Assembly: GCF_900537995.1 (NCBI RefSeq)
Contig: NZ_LR027880.1
Location: 2,922,001-2,986,000, forward strand
Length of the DNA: 64,000 nucleotides
Source: Roseburia intestinalis L1-82
Lineage (GTDB): Bacteria; Bacillota; Clostridia; Lachnospirales; Lachnospiraceae
Reading direction: 5' to 3'
Positions 8,894 to 18,675 of the stretch are shown piece by piece (the first letter of the stretch is position 1; every line of letters begins with the position of its first letter). The notes beneath the pieces were generated by a model that did not search any database, was not told where the DNA came from, and saw only the letters and a list, made by a program, of their open reading frames with translations. A program made the position numbers and the translations under genes.

Positions 8894-9115
8894 ATGTAGC
8901 ATAATCCTATAGATATCATACCTTATTTTTCGGTATTACAACAGTACTATGTCTATTTCTTGTACTCTTATTTTCAATTTCGGATAATATTTACTTGTCA
9001 AACTTCAATGCCAGAGTTTCGCTGGCATAATCAATCAGAATTCGGAGACATCATATAATGTATTTTTTATCAGTTTTACTTTTTTAAAATAGTTTCTACA
9101 TTCACTCAAGTCCAA

Positions 9116-9562
9116 CTATAAGATTACCTTTTTAGAACGGTTACGTTCAAACATGGAATCATCAATAATAAGAACATTGGCACGATCTTCCGAATCCAGT
9201 GAAAGAATAGCGTTGTTTATGATTCTGGATGCAAGTATTGTAGTAAAACGCATCCAGTTAATTTGAACCATCTTCATGAAACGATACACGATATCTTTTG
9301 CAAAATCAGGAGTATTTTTTCCAGTAAGCAGACTCATATACATACTTCTGTTGGAGAAAATCAGCAGAAACATGTATTGAAAAATCTCCGTTACAGGAGT
9401 GTCTTTCCTTTTATAGGCATTGGCAGTTTTCAAGGCTGAGGAAATATGAAACCTTGTGAAAAATCGTTTGATAGATTTAGAAATCTGCTTATCATTTTGA
9501 GTCGCTTGTGTTATACTTTTATTCATAGCATGAGCCTCCGGTTTGTAATTGTTTTTCGGCAA
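9116..9562 (-). pseudogene. Transposase N-terminal fragment (DDE, IS4-like)
   Basis: A 148-residue start of a transposase: an N-terminal helical region, then FQYMFLLIFSNRSMYM and the first catalytic block VLIIDDSMFERNRSKKV, after which the protein ends. Full-length members of this group are about three times longer. The second and third catalytic residues are missing, so it is inactive. The 220 nt to its left hold nothing recognisable. Confidence 0.75.
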
Positions 9563-9750
9563 CTCAATTATACCAAAACCATTGGTTTCATGCTATTTTT
9601 ATGCCAGTTATTATTGAATTTTCAAGGTGCATAAGCACATTTTAATGTGCGAAGTTTGAGTTACTATAAAATACATCTGCATTTATCAAATCTAAACAAC
9701 TCATCTAGATCAAATACTTATTTTAAACTATTTTTCCTTTATAAACATTA

Positions 9751-10287
9751 CTACATTCCAATTTTTCCCACCAGCTGTGATATTAATTCAATGTATTCTC
9801 TAATTTTTACTTTTTTCAGATTTTGAATCTTTTCGCTACCACCTAATCCCAATAATGGCACATAACCAAAGCACTCATCCTGCTCCAGTTTACCTAATTT
9901 ATTTACTGCTTCTATATACTGGGGTATCTGAAAATACTTTTCTAAAAAATAGTCATCTCCAAGGTTTTGTATAAAACGTTTAAAATTTTTTGCGAGCATG
10001 ACGAAATTACCATTTTTGTACTTCACCATACCAATATATTGGCCTTCTTCAAATGTTACTATATCCCCAAAAGCCGTCACTAGTATCGGAATCGAAATAT
10101 TTCCTCTAAAATATGTTTCCTTAAGCAGTTCCTGATAATCTTCTGGATTTACTGCTTTTAGATATTCTCCCATCAATCTTGCCAATCCATTATCTTCCCA
10201 TATTTTTATTAATTCATCAGGTAATATTGTTTTATATCTGTGAAGTAATTCCTGTTTTATATCTTGACCTTTTTCAATTTGCAACAT
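9751..10287 (-). CDS. Tdi1-like immunity protein (GAD-like / DUF1851)
   Basis: A 178-residue protein with a GAD-like N-terminal half (ILPDELIKIWEDNGLARLMGEYLKAVNP) and a DUF1851-like second half (GYVPLLGLGGSEKIQNLKKVKIREYIELISQLVG). This is the architecture of Tdi1, the immunity protein that neutralises the Tde1 (Ntox15) nuclease. It starts 1 nt after the stop of the VgrG-Ntox15 gene, so the two are co-transcribed and translationally coupled. It should act in the cytoplasm by binding the toxin domain. Both the family and the partner fit, which makes the pairing strong. Confidence 0.85.
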   Translation of the reverse strand: MLQIEKGQDIKQELLHRYKTILPDELIKIWEDNGLARLMGEYLKAVNPEDYQELLKETYFRGNISIPILVTAFGDIVTFEEGQYIGMVKYKNGNFVMLAKNFKRFIQNLGDDYFLEKYFQIPQYIEAVNKLGKLEQDECFGYVPLLGLGGSEKIQNLKKVKIREYIELISQLVGKIGM

Positions 10288-10288
10288 A

Positions 10289-12787
10289 TTAGTCTCCTTT
10301 ATGTGCCAGCTTTACATTAAGATATGTTGAATTTTTCTCTGCTTCAGACATACTCTCTGCCATTTTTTTTATTTGTGCATCAACACCATCAATTCTATAA
10401 CGCCACTGTGAACCGATTGAAGAGTTAACACCTTTATCTCCAACACCACCGACATTACTTGCATAACCACCAGCCACTTGATCGGGGTTGTGTAAAGCTG
10501 CCTGCGTATCCAACCATTTTTCAGCCTGTTCTTCTGCTTCTTTTAAAGATAATCCTGCATCCTGTAATTCGTCTACTTTATCTACAAATGCCTTTTCTCT
10601 TGCTGCCTGCTGTGCCGCATTGCTTTCTATTGCACGCCCTTGTTCAATATACTTTTGACGATTATCGAGATATTCCCGAACTGTCAATTCATTCATACCC
10701 TTTTGCTGATCTGCTAATTGTCGGGCAAACTCAGCTTCATCAAATTTTGAATTATAATTAAATTCAACCTCTATTTCGTCAATTCTTTTAATCTCATCAA
10801 GTACATCTTCACCACTCTCAAGAGCCTCACGCATCGTAGCATCATAATTTGCAAAAATACTTCTTAACTTATTCTGTGTTGCTGCCATTATCCCATCAAG
10901 GATTTCTCCTATGACAACACCTGTTACAAAATCTGCCACCATCTGTCCTGGATCAAAAGCATATGCCCACTTCTCATCCCATGACATACTGTCATCAAAG
11001 ACTGCATACGCAAGTCTTTCACCTGCTGATACCGCTGTATCTACAACACCTTCAGTCAAACGATGTGCTCCCGGAAATTTTGCTCCAAATGCCCCCGTTA
11101 TAAAACCGCTGGCAGCTGATATTCCTACATCTCGAAAAGCTTCTTTCGCACTTCGGACATTTCCAGTCGAAATCTCCTCTCCTGCTTTCATCGCTGTCGT
11201 AGATAATGCACCAATACCCGCACCTATAAACGCCCCGGCTAAAATACTTCCAGCTCCAAGCGTTGCTATACTAATTGCGGCACCAATGGCACATACTGCA
11301 ACTACTCCAAGACCGATTGCAAGGTTTCTCGTAAATCCTTCCCAGTCAAATTCACCCTCCTTAGGTGCATCATCATAGGGCGGATACCCAGTATACTTAC
11401 TGGCTGATATTCCTGCCAGCCTGCCCAGCATATCCACACTGCCGTTCACACAAAGACTGGATGCCCCTTCTGCATACAATGCCATGATATCTGACATTCC
11501 CTGCATGGCAATCCCTGTCATGCTCTCCAGCCGGATTCCTTCTTTTGCCATCAGAACAAGCCCGCCATTGCTTTCTATGGTAGTCCCCGTTTCATCCTCA
11601 AATGTAATCTTTCCCGTTTCACCGCCATCCAATCCCATTCGCTGCGGATACAGATCCATTCCTTTTCCGTGCTCTGACCGGAAACTTTTTTTCTCGGGAC
11701 TTCCCGTCCCCTCACAGGTGCTTCCATTAGTACGGATACACCCTGTCGCTATTCCCTGCGCCTCATCTCCATTTCCTATATATAATGCTGTTTTTGTTCC
11801 CTTCTGCGGCATACAGTACATCAGGTTTCCTGTCGCCGGAGCAAATCCATAACTGTTTCCACCTGCCGCACTTTTATCAATATCAAATGCTACTTCTACC
11901 TGCTCCCCCTGCGTTCCGACAATGGATCCGACAAATGACATTCCCGTATAGTCCGGGTTATCCTCCCATGGAACCCACGTATAACTGTTTCCCGCAAGGC
12001 GGTATGTAAAAATGACCTCCCCTCCTGCCAGTTCTGTTTTTTTCCGAGAAACAAGCAGCTCCCTTCCTTCATATGTTACTCTGTCCCCCAGCGACAGGCT
12101 TGTCCTCGTAACAACATCATAACAAATGAAATCTTCCCTATCAACAAGGCATTTTCCACTGACTGCATAATATCTCCCATCAAAACAGAGATCACAGAAA
12201 ATGATTTCTCCCAATTCCCTTTTTTCACCTTCCGGCAATCCAAGGTAAAAGCGGGGATAATAATAGCTGGTATCCGGCACTAATGGAAGCCCAAGCTGGG
12301 ACGCCATTCTTTTCAGAAATCTCCAGTCCGTTTCCTGATACTGTATCAGCGTCCCTCCGGTCCGCATGTCGCTCCCTGGCAGTATGCAGGCACTGTGCTC
12401 GGTATCTGCTGTTACGGCACTGGCAATCCCCATATAAGTCTGTACTTTTTTCTGAAATACCCGGTTACTTTTTTTCTGATCTAAAAGAATTGTTCCTGAC
12501 ACAGCCTGTATGTCTGCAATCCTGTATCCTCTTTCTTCTTTGATTTCCACCTTTTCCGGATATCCGCTGAACAAAGCTCCCGCAGTATTCCCCTGCCCCA
12601 AAAGCTGTATGGGTGCATTCATGCTGTTTATGCCTATCTCATTTTCTGACAACAGAAGTCGAAAGTTTCCTCTGGCATGTTCCCCTGGAACCTCCCATGT
12701 CTGAAAATCAAGGATCTTTTCCATGGCAAAGGAACTGATAAATTTTAAATCGGAATATTCAATTCTCCTTTGTAATCCTTCTGCCAT
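10289..12787 (-). CDS. VgrG-like spike protein with C-terminal Ntox15 (Tde1-like) nuclease
   Basis: An 832-residue spike-toxin. Residues 1 to about 260 are the VgrG/phage gpD core (QYQETDWRFLKRMASQLGLPL), followed by an OB-fold spike base (about 275-345), a repeat region, and a glycine/alanine-rich hydrophobic pre-toxin segment (about 485-610). The tip is an Ntox15 domain with FARQLADQQKGMNELTVREY and the catalytic H-x-x-D motif HNPDQVAGG (His766, Asp769). Ntox15 proteins are DNases delivered by T6SS in Agrobacterium. The chosen ATG follows a TTGGAG binding site and matches the start of sibling copies; a longer frame adds four residues. Intact, with immunity gene directly downstream. Confidence 0.88.
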   Translation of the reverse strand: MAEGLQRRIEYSDLKFISSFAMEKILDFQTWEVPGEHARGNFRLLLSENEIGINSMNAPIQLLGQGNTAGALFSGYPEKVEIKEERGYRIADIQAVSGTILLDQKKSNRVFQKKVQTYMGIASAVTADTEHSACILPGSDMRTGGTLIQYQETDWRFLKRMASQLGLPLVPDTSYYYPRFYLGLPEGEKRELGEIIFCDLCFDGRYYAVSGKCLVDREDFICYDVVTRTSLSLGDRVTYEGRELLVSRKKTELAGGEVIFTYRLAGNSYTWVPWEDNPDYTGMSFVGSIVGTQGEQVEVAFDIDKSAAGGNSYGFAPATGNLMYCMPQKGTKTALYIGNGDEAQGIATGCIRTNGSTCEGTGSPEKKSFRSEHGKGMDLYPQRMGLDGGETGKITFEDETGTTIESNGGLVLMAKEGIRLESMTGIAMQGMSDIMALYAEGASSLCVNGSVDMLGRLAGISASKYTGYPPYDDAPKEGEFDWEGFTRNLAIGLGVVAVCAIGAAISIATLGAGSILAGAFIGAGIGALSTTAMKAGEEISTGNVRSAKEAFRDVGISAASGFITGAFGAKFPGAHRLTEGVVDTAVSAGERLAYAVFDDSMSWDEKWAYAFDPGQMVADFVTGVVIGEILDGIMAATQNKLRSIFANYDATMREALESGEDVLDEIKRIDEIEVEFNYNSKFDEAEFARQLADQQKGMNELTVREYLDNRQKYIEQGRAIESNAAQQAAREKAFVDKVDELQDAGLSLKEAEEQAEKWLDTQAALHNPDQVAGGYASNVGGVGDKGVNSSIGSQWRYRIDGVDAQIKKMAESMSEAEKNSTYLNVKLAHKGD

Positions 12788-12849
12788 AAGCCGCTCCAAT
12801 AGACATATATATAATTTTGAATTTATTAATAGTTATTCAAAAGTAAATA

Positions 12850-13182
12850 CTATGATTTAATTCTTTCTCCCGTATTACTATCTAAAAAAACTTTCTTTCC
12901 ATTCTCCTCTATCAATTCTATATCAGTTCCAACTTTGCAATCATATATTGCCAAAATTGCTGGTTCTATATTTGCTACAGTATTAAAATCACATATACAC
13001 ATATTATCAGCTTTACTCAAATATTCTTCTGTATCAATATCCGCAAAAAACCTCCATCCATTATCTACATCATTTATAGCTTCTTCTCTAACACACCATC
13101 TCAACTTTCCCTTATGGGATAATATATTTTTTGAAACAATACTTCCACCAGCATTAGAAATAAAAGTTACTAATTCACTCAT
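12850..13182 (-). CDS. Orphan immunity protein, DUF2185 (Imm33) family
   Basis: A 110-residue protein with the DUF2185/Imm33 core: WCVREEAINDVDNGWRFFADIDTEEYL and ICDFNTVANIEPAILAIYD. This family is found beside many polymorphic toxins. The only spike gene next to it (10289-12787) already has its Tdi1-like partner, so this one is an orphan, probably kept as protection against kin toxins. Its ATG overlaps the stop of the upstream ankyrin gene. Confidence 0.8.
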   Translation of the reverse strand: MSELVTFISNAGGSIVSKNILSHKGKLRWCVREEAINDVDNGWRFFADIDTEEYLSKADNMCICDFNTVANIEPAILAIYDCKVGTDIELIEENGKKVFLDSNTGERIKS

Positions 13183-13684
13183 ACTTTTTCATCCTTTCTA
13201 GTAAACTTGCTCTATAAGGCATTTTCTCCGCAATTTCCAATGGTGTTTTTCCCCACGCATTCTTGTGATTAACTAAAACATTATTTTGTGAAAACCAAAT
13301 TTGATATAATGGCTCGAGTTCCTCATCAGTATATTTCATATTAACCACATATTGTAATGGCAATCTATCCTTTTTATCTAATTGATTAATATCTACTCCA
13401 TTTTTAATTAATCTTTGGCACAACTCTGCAGTTTGTTTTATATTGTGATTTGTCCTTGACAACAGAATATGTAATAAATTTTCGCCACATTCATTTATCA
13501 CATTAGTTTCAGCACCTTTATTAAGTAAAAAATCTGTTATTAAATAACGGCTTTCTGCATCATTATTAGATAATGAATAAAATAATAATGATTTTCCTTT
13601 ATATAATTTTTTCTCATCTCCTTCGTTATAACAAGAAATAAACTCATCATATTTTTTCATTTTAGCTACTAAACTTATATCCAT
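13175..13684 (-). CDS. Ankyrin-repeat protein, probable orphan immunity protein
   Basis: A 169-residue soluble protein built of about four ankyrin repeats (for example LLNKGAETNVINECGENLLHILLS and LIKNGVDINQLDKKDRLPLQYVV). Ankyrin-repeat proteins serve as immunity proteins in polymorphic toxin loci, and this one is in an operon with the DUF2185 immunity gene (8-nt overlap). It differs from the larger ankyrin proteins at 15233-16024 and 27200-28096. Its cognate toxin is not in the window; the region upstream is occupied by IS110. Confidence 0.7.
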   Translation of the reverse strand: MDISLVAKMKKYDEFISCYNEGDEKKLYKGKSLLFYSLSNNDAESRYLITDFLLNKGAETNVINECGENLLHILLSRTNHNIKQTAELCQRLIKNGVDINQLDKKDRLPLQYVVNMKYTDEELEPLYQIWFSQNNVLVNHKNAWGKTPLEIAEKMPYRASLLERMKKYE

Positions 13685-13740
13685 TGATTTCTTGTATGAT
13701 AATTAGGAAGTTAATTATCACATATTTCCTTTCTTTTAAT

Positions 13741-13961
13741 ATCGTGGTTCAATACAATTCAGATACTATGGACTTTTGATTTGTTTTCTGTAGCTTGACT
13801 ACTCAACTGGAGTGTATTGCCACTACCTTTATCTGAATTGTTTATTAGCTGGATGTTGCCGGAGTGTTTTTCACTCAGAGTACTTATTTCTATCAAGTCT
13901 ACGATGATAATCGTTGGTGGACATCATGGTATCAGACTTTAGGAAAGGGAGGTACAACCTC
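13741..13961 (+). ncRNA. Candidate bridge RNA region of IS110
   Basis: IS110 elements encode a bridge RNA in the noncoding end next to the transposase gene that pairs with target and donor DNA. Here about 220 nt of noncoding sequence precede the gene and contain self-complementary stretches (for example ACGAT-GATA-ATCGT near 13900). I could not fold the region or define the guide loops, so this is positional inference. Confidence 0.35.
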
Positions 13962-15131
13962 ATGAAAATTTACGTAGGCATTGATATTGCCAAACTTAAT
14001 CATTTCGCCGCTGCGATTTCTTCCGACGGTGAAATAATCATTGAGCCGTTCAAATTCACAAATGACGCTGATGGCTTCCAACTGCTGGTCTCTAAACTCG
14101 AATCATTCGATAAGAACAGCCTCATCATCGGTCTTGAGTCAACGGCACACTACGGTGACAACCTTGTTCGATTCCTTGTTACTGAGCTTTACCAAGTGTG
14201 TGTGTTGAACCCCATCAAAACCTGTCAAATGCGAAAAAATAACGTTCGCAAAACTAAGACAGATAAGGTCGACACTTACGTGATTGCTAAAACTCTTATG
14301 ATGCAGGACAACCTCAGATTCGTCAGCTTCTTTGATCTCGATATGATGGATCTTAAGGCATTGGGACGTTTCCGTCAGAAAACCATAAAGCAACGTACCC
14401 GATTGAAAATTCAACTGACAACCTATGTTGATCAGGTCTTTCCGGAGATTCAATACTTTTTCAAATCCGGTCTGCATCAACACGCTGTCTATGCTTTATT
14501 AAAAGAAGCACCTTCTCCAAAAGAGATTGCTTCCATGCATATGACTCATCTGGCTAATCTGCTCAAAGTGAACTCACACGGACACTTTACCAAAGAACAG
14601 GCCAAAGAATTAAGAGTTCTCGCACAGAAGTCTGTCGGTGCTAACGACAGCGCTATATCTATTCAGATAACTCAAACCATTCAACAAATCGAGTTACTGG
14701 ATAGCCAATTAGAAAAGATTGAAGCTGAGATGACGGATATCATGAAATTCAACGATTCTGTCATCATGACCATTCCTGGTATCGGTTATATCAATGGTGG
14801 AATGATTCTTGGTGAAATAGGTGATATTCACCGTTTCTCCAATCCAAACAAGCTGCTTGCTTTTGCTGGTCTGGATCCTTCTGTTTATCAGTCTGGTAAC
14901 TTTCAGGCTAAGACAACAAGGATGTCCAAACGTGGCTCTCGTGTATTACGATATGCCCTTGTAAATGCAGCTTGGAACGTTGTCAGAAACAACGCAACCT
15001 TCAAGGCTTATTATGATGCCAAGAGGGCTGAAGGCCGGTCTCATTACAATGCACTTGGGCATTGTTCCGGCAAACTTGTCAGAGTCATCTGGAAGATGCT
15101 CACCGACAATGTCGAATTTAACCTCAAATAA
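13962..15131 (+). CDS. IS110-family transposase (DEDD recombinase)
   Basis: The ATG at MKIYVG is preceded by GGGAGG and gives about 389 residues. The N-terminal RuvC-like domain has IDIAK (Asp), GLESTAHYG (Glu) and [11 protein letters not shown] (Asp pair), followed by a coiled-coil region and the C-terminal transposase_20 domain with [26 protein letters not shown] and the Ser-containing [14 protein letters not shown]. All key motifs are present, so it may be active. It lies opposite in direction to the toxin array. Confidence 0.92.
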   Translation: MKIYVGIDIAKLNHFAAAISSDGEIIIEPFKFTNDADGFQLLVSKLESFDKNSLIIGLESTAHYGDNLVRFLVTELYQVCVLNPIKTCQMRKNNVRKTKTDKVDTYVIAKTLMMQDNLRFVSFFDLDMMDLKALGRFRQKTIKQRTRLKIQLTTYVDQVFPEIQYFFKSGLHQHAVYALLKEAPSPKEIASMHMTHLANLLKVNSHGHFTKEQAKELRVLAQKSVGANDSAISIQITQTIQQIELLDSQLEKIEAEMTDIMKFNDSVIMTIPGIGYINGGMILGEIGDIHRFSNPNKLLAFAGLDPSVYQSGNFQAKTTRMSKRGSRVLRYALVNAAWNVVRNNATFKAYYDAKRAEGRSHYNALGHCSGKLVRVIWKMLTDNVEFNLK

Positions 15132-15232
15132 GAGGTCTGTATACCAATATCGATAGATTTTGAAAAAGCACCCTAAGGGAGCTCTATTAAAGTTACCCTT
15201 TTTTACCACCGATATGAAAAAGAAATTTTTTA

Positions 15233-16024
15233 CTAATTTATGGTTGACTTTTCATAGCTGGTCTCTACAAGAAAGGCATTTGAAAAACGAATCGCACTAA
15301 CTAAAGGATTATCTTTCATCTCTCTACTGTTAATAACAATACCTTCATCTATTAATTTTTTTGCAATTATATTGTTGTTCTTTTTTATTGCCGTCATAAG
15401 TTCCAAACCGTCAAAAGCATTAATATCTATACCATTTTCAATAAGCCAAAGTGCTTCCTTTTCTTTCCCTTCTGTGATTGTATAATTAAGTAACGAACCT
15501 TTAGGGACAACTATATTTATCAAATCGTTATTCAAAATATAATCTTTAAAGCCTTCAAAATCTCCTGCCAATTCCAATACCTTAACTATTTTTTTTAAAT
15601 TTTCTTCGTTTTCTCCCCAAAAGTTTTTTTCCGAATAATTTAAATAAAATTCCTGATATTCTTCAGAATCAAAAGTCGGTCCTGTTAAAACTGCATCGAC
15701 AAATTCTATTGGCGGTATATATTTTCCATTTAATATGTCATCTATAATAACATTTGGCGCCGCATATCTTATTTTCTTTTTTAAATCAATGATGCGTATT
15801 TCTCCAAACCCTTTTACATACTTTTTTCCATCAATCTCTGTTTCACGACATACACCATTCAAATCGCTATTTAATGGATTCTCACAATATAAAGTCAGCT
15901 TTTCTATGAATATTGAATCAAATGTCTCTTTACTTTCCACTGTACTATCAAAATTTACATTCCACCCAATATTGTATGCATTTTCAAAATGTTGATAACA
16001 ATACTTTGTCATATCAGAATTCAT
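15233..16024 (-). pseudogene. Truncated ankyrin-repeat immunity gene (duplicate of 27200-28096)
   Basis: From 15263 to the start codon the sequence is almost identical to the intact ankyrin gene at 27200-28096. The last 40 or so codons (containing the final ankyrin repeat) are replaced by IS110-end sequence, so the protein ends in VETSYEKSTIN. The start chosen is MNSDMTKY, preceded by GAGGAGAG; the longer frame upstream has no such site. It might still fold in part, but the missing end makes function uncertain. Confidence 0.8.
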
Positions 16025-16715
16025 TATTCTCTCTCCTCGTATACAAATCAGATATTTATATAATTTAACATAAAATAGCACTCACCAAAAGAAAAGTATC
16101 TATCATTTCGCGTTATAAGCAACCAAGTGCTTCTAATAATAATTTGCTTCTTTCGCTAAAACACCAACCACATATTGTAATGTCACTTGATTTTATAACT
16201 GATTTCAATTCTTCTGAGCTCAATTTACTTACATTGTATATTTTTATATTTAGTGAATCCCCCCATACTTTTAAATCTTCATTCAATAATTGTTTTCCTG
16301 AAACACCATTATACTCGCTCAGTAATGATCCATCTGGTCCTCCATGCATACCAGAAACTATTGAAATATCTCCAGAAGATTGATTTACAATTTCCGCAAA
16401 TTGACTTTGCCTTATATTCCCTGTCGAAACATATACACTTTGATTACCACCAACTTCGACCTTATAAAATGTAGGTTCATTATAAAATCTTGTATCCTCT
16501 ATAGCTGCCAAATTTTCAATGTCATAAAAATCAGATATGCAAGAAACCTCATTTCCGTTCATATCAAATGAATACTGACCACGATATGCCGTTTTTTACC
16601 AGTCCTGAGTTCATCCATGCCTTTAAATACAAAGTGTATTGCCACACCAGTAAGAAAATCTGCCCCCCATCTGTTTCCAGTCAAACGCATACGCTAGTTT
16701 CTCCTCTATAGACAT
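15263..16715 (-). repeat. 1.45-kb duplicate of 27335-28787 (toxin tip plus immunity gene)
   Basis: This block repeats 27335-28787 over 1,453 bp with only scattered substitutions. Two compensating one-base length differences occur in homopolymers: six rather than seven T near 16590, and six rather than five C near 16670. It carries the toxin tip without a spike core. It ends at 16715 where a methylase fragment begins, and at 15263 at the IS110 end. Confidence 0.85.
16113..16715 (-). pseudogene. Orphan toxin tip (duplicate of the tip at 28185-28787), core missing
   Basis: The readable frame (16113-16562) gives the last 149 residues of the tip found in the intact spike protein at 28185-30578, including VSGMHGGPDG and ICGWCFSERS. 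A single-base loss in a T run removes the connection to the hydrophobic pre-toxin sequence, and all spike sequence upstream is absent. It cannot be secreted as is, but can serve as donor sequence for tip exchange. Confidence 0.75.
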
Positions 16716-16721
16716 AAAGCA

Positions 16722-17189
16722 ATGATGGAAAGGGCTGGCAAAATCATAGAACGAGTCTTCAGATTCTTACCAGCACACTTGAAGTTGCAGAATTCTGTCA
16801 TTACACAGCAGGACTGTCTCGGATATTTAAAAAACGATGATACAGAAAAGCTGCTACTTCTGGATGTGCCCTACATCGGTTCAGAGCATACTTGTGCTGT
16901 TACTGGTTACAAATATCAGCCTTTCCACAAGAAAGTGGCTGACTACCTACAGAACGCAGAATACCCATTTTTATATTACTGTAGAAGTACTCCGCCGAAG
17001 TCAAATAGCACTTTCAATAGGGCAGATGCGGAACATATCATGAAGATGAAACTGGGGCAGAATTTTATGAATAAGGGTTACTACTTTCAGAAAGTTCCCC
17101 ATAAAGAAGATACAGAGCTAATGATAAGCAACCAATTTTATAATTCCGAGGTGCAATTCCAGTGGACAAATACTTACTATTCAGTTTGA
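16722..17189 (+). pseudogene. D12-class DNA adenine methylase fragment
   Basis: The 155-residue frame contains LLLDVPYIGSEHTC, which corresponds to the DPPY catalytic motif of adenine methylases (here DVPY), then FHKKVADYL and PFLYYCRSTPPKS. The N-terminal AdoMet-binding part of Dam-like enzymes is missing, so this is a fragment, of the sort found in phages and conjugative elements. It is on the strand opposite to the toxin array and breaks it. Confidence 0.55.
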
Positions 17190-17236
17190 TTTCAAATGTC
17201 CTTAAGCGGATACATAATTAAAGCATTATTATCTAC

Positions 17237-17614
17237 CTATAAGTTTTCATCATAAACATTTATTTTTTCTACAAATAGCGTTATATATGAATTCATTAAT
17301 GCATAAAAACGCTCATCATAAGCAGTTTCAATTTCTATAATTGAATCACCTAATTGAAAAGTGGCACATCCATCTTCATCATATTCAAGCAATAATAAAG
17401 TGAGTTGATTTTTTCCATCGATTATTCTCATCTGATATTCTTTTGTATTGTTTACAAATACATTATCATAACTATATAGTCCGTCAATGTCCAACTCAAC
17501 ATAATATTCCTTCTGGATTGGTCTATTAGCCCCTTTCCATATTCCCTTTGCCATACCGTAATCAGTAGAAAAATAAATGTTCTCATCTAATATTTTGTCA
17601 ATAACTATTTTCAT
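17237..17614 (-). CDS. Probable immunity protein for the 17623-18640 toxin tip, family not recognised
   Basis: A 125-residue, acidic, mostly beta-strand-predicted cytoplasmic protein with no signal peptide or membrane segment. I do not recognise the family. Its role is inferred from position: it starts 8 nt after the stop of a spike-toxin fragment, exactly where every other immunity gene in this array lies. Confidence 0.6.
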   Translation of the reverse strand: MKIVIDKILDENIYFSTDYGMAKGIWKGANRPIQKEYYVELDIDGLYSYDNVFVNNTKEYQMRIIDGKNQLTLLLLEYDEDGCATFQLGDSIIEIETAYDERFYALMNSYITLFVEKINVYDENL

Positions 17615-17622
17615 TTTACCAT

Positions 17623-18640
17623 CTACCTCTTAATCCTAACAAGTGTATTAAAGTATTCCATAACATCATTCACTGGATCATATTTCCATTCTTCTAGATG
17701 AAAATGGAACTTAGTTGTTCCCATACTATCCATTTCATGATTACCGAATCGTATACTCTTTGTTCCATCAGCAGAAAAAATTCTATCATTATCCACTAAT
17801 CCTGTCCTTGGATGTATATTGGTTTGATTACTACCCAAATAATCGTCCCAATAATTTGTCACATCACTCATCTTCACTTGATTAGGTGATTTTATTTCTG
17901 GATGTCGCACTACTTGCGTATTAGCACTTGGTACATGAGTATTACTACCACTCCCAAGAGCCTCACGCATCGCAGCATCATTATTTGCAAAAATACTTCT
18001 TAACTTATTCTGTGTTGCTGCCATTATCCCATCAAGGATTTCTCCTATGACAACACCTGTTACAAAATCTGCCACCATCTGTCCTGGATCAAAAGCATAT
18101 GCCCACTTCTCATCCCATGACATACTGTCATCAAAGACTGCATACGCAAGTCTTTCACCTGTTGATACCGCCGTATCTACAACACCTTCAGTCAAACGAT
18201 GTGCTCCCGGAAATTTTGCTCCAAATGCCCCCGTTATAAAACCGCTGGCAGCTGATATTCTTACATCCCGAAAAGCTTCTTTCGCACTTCGGACATTTCC
18301 AGTCGAAATCTCCTCTCCTGCTTTCATCGCTGTCGTAGATAATGCACCAATACCCGCACCTATAAACGCCCCGGCTAAAATACTTCCAGCTCCAAGCGTT
18401 GCTATACTAATTGCGGCACCAATGGCACATACTGCAACTACTCCAAGACCGATTGCAAGGTTTCTCGTAAATCCTTCCCAGTCAAATTCACCCTCCTTAG
18501 GTGCATCATCATAGGGCGGATACCCAGTATACTTACTGGCTGATATTCCTGCCAGCCTGCCCAGCATATCCACACTGCCATTCACACAAAGACTGGATGC
18601 CCCTTCTGCATACAGTGCCATGATATCCGACATTCCCTGA
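17623..18640 (-). pseudogene. VgrG-toxin fragment: pre-toxin segment and tip, spike core deleted
   Basis: The sequence matches the other spike genes only from GMSDIMALYAEG onward; the 430 or so N-terminal residues are gone and the join to foreign sequence is at about 18640. The hydrophobic pre-toxin segment (GLGVVAVCAIGAA) is of the same type as in 10289-12787 and 24500-26802. The tip of about 110 residues has KSIRFGNHEMDSMGTTKFHFHLEEW, rich in His and reminiscent of a tip seen on Rhs toxins (possibly an RNase type such as Ntox24, not verified). Without the spike it probably cannot be delivered. Confidence 0.75.
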
Positions 18641-18675
18641 CTACAATTACTGCAATAGAAAATTAACCAGAATTT

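Larger units (their letters stand above)
13741..15262 (+). mobile_element. IS110-family insertion sequence (ends approximate)
   Basis: The element carries an IS110 transposase with about 220 nt of noncoding DNA upstream and about 130 nt downstream, and no terminal inverted repeats, as is typical of the family. The right end is placed at about 15262 because the sequence from 15263 onward is a near-identical copy of 27335 onward while the sequence to the left is not. The left end is a guess between the ankyrin gene start and the noncoding region. Confidence 0.6.

Noticed and set aside
10911..11852. Long plus-strand frames opposite the VgrG genes
   Set aside because: They recur opposite every VgrG copy as mirror frames of a conserved gene and have no start signals or family motifs.
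16722..17189. Active DNA methyltransferase
   Set aside because: Only the C-terminal part with a DVPY motif is present; the AdoMet-binding start is missing.
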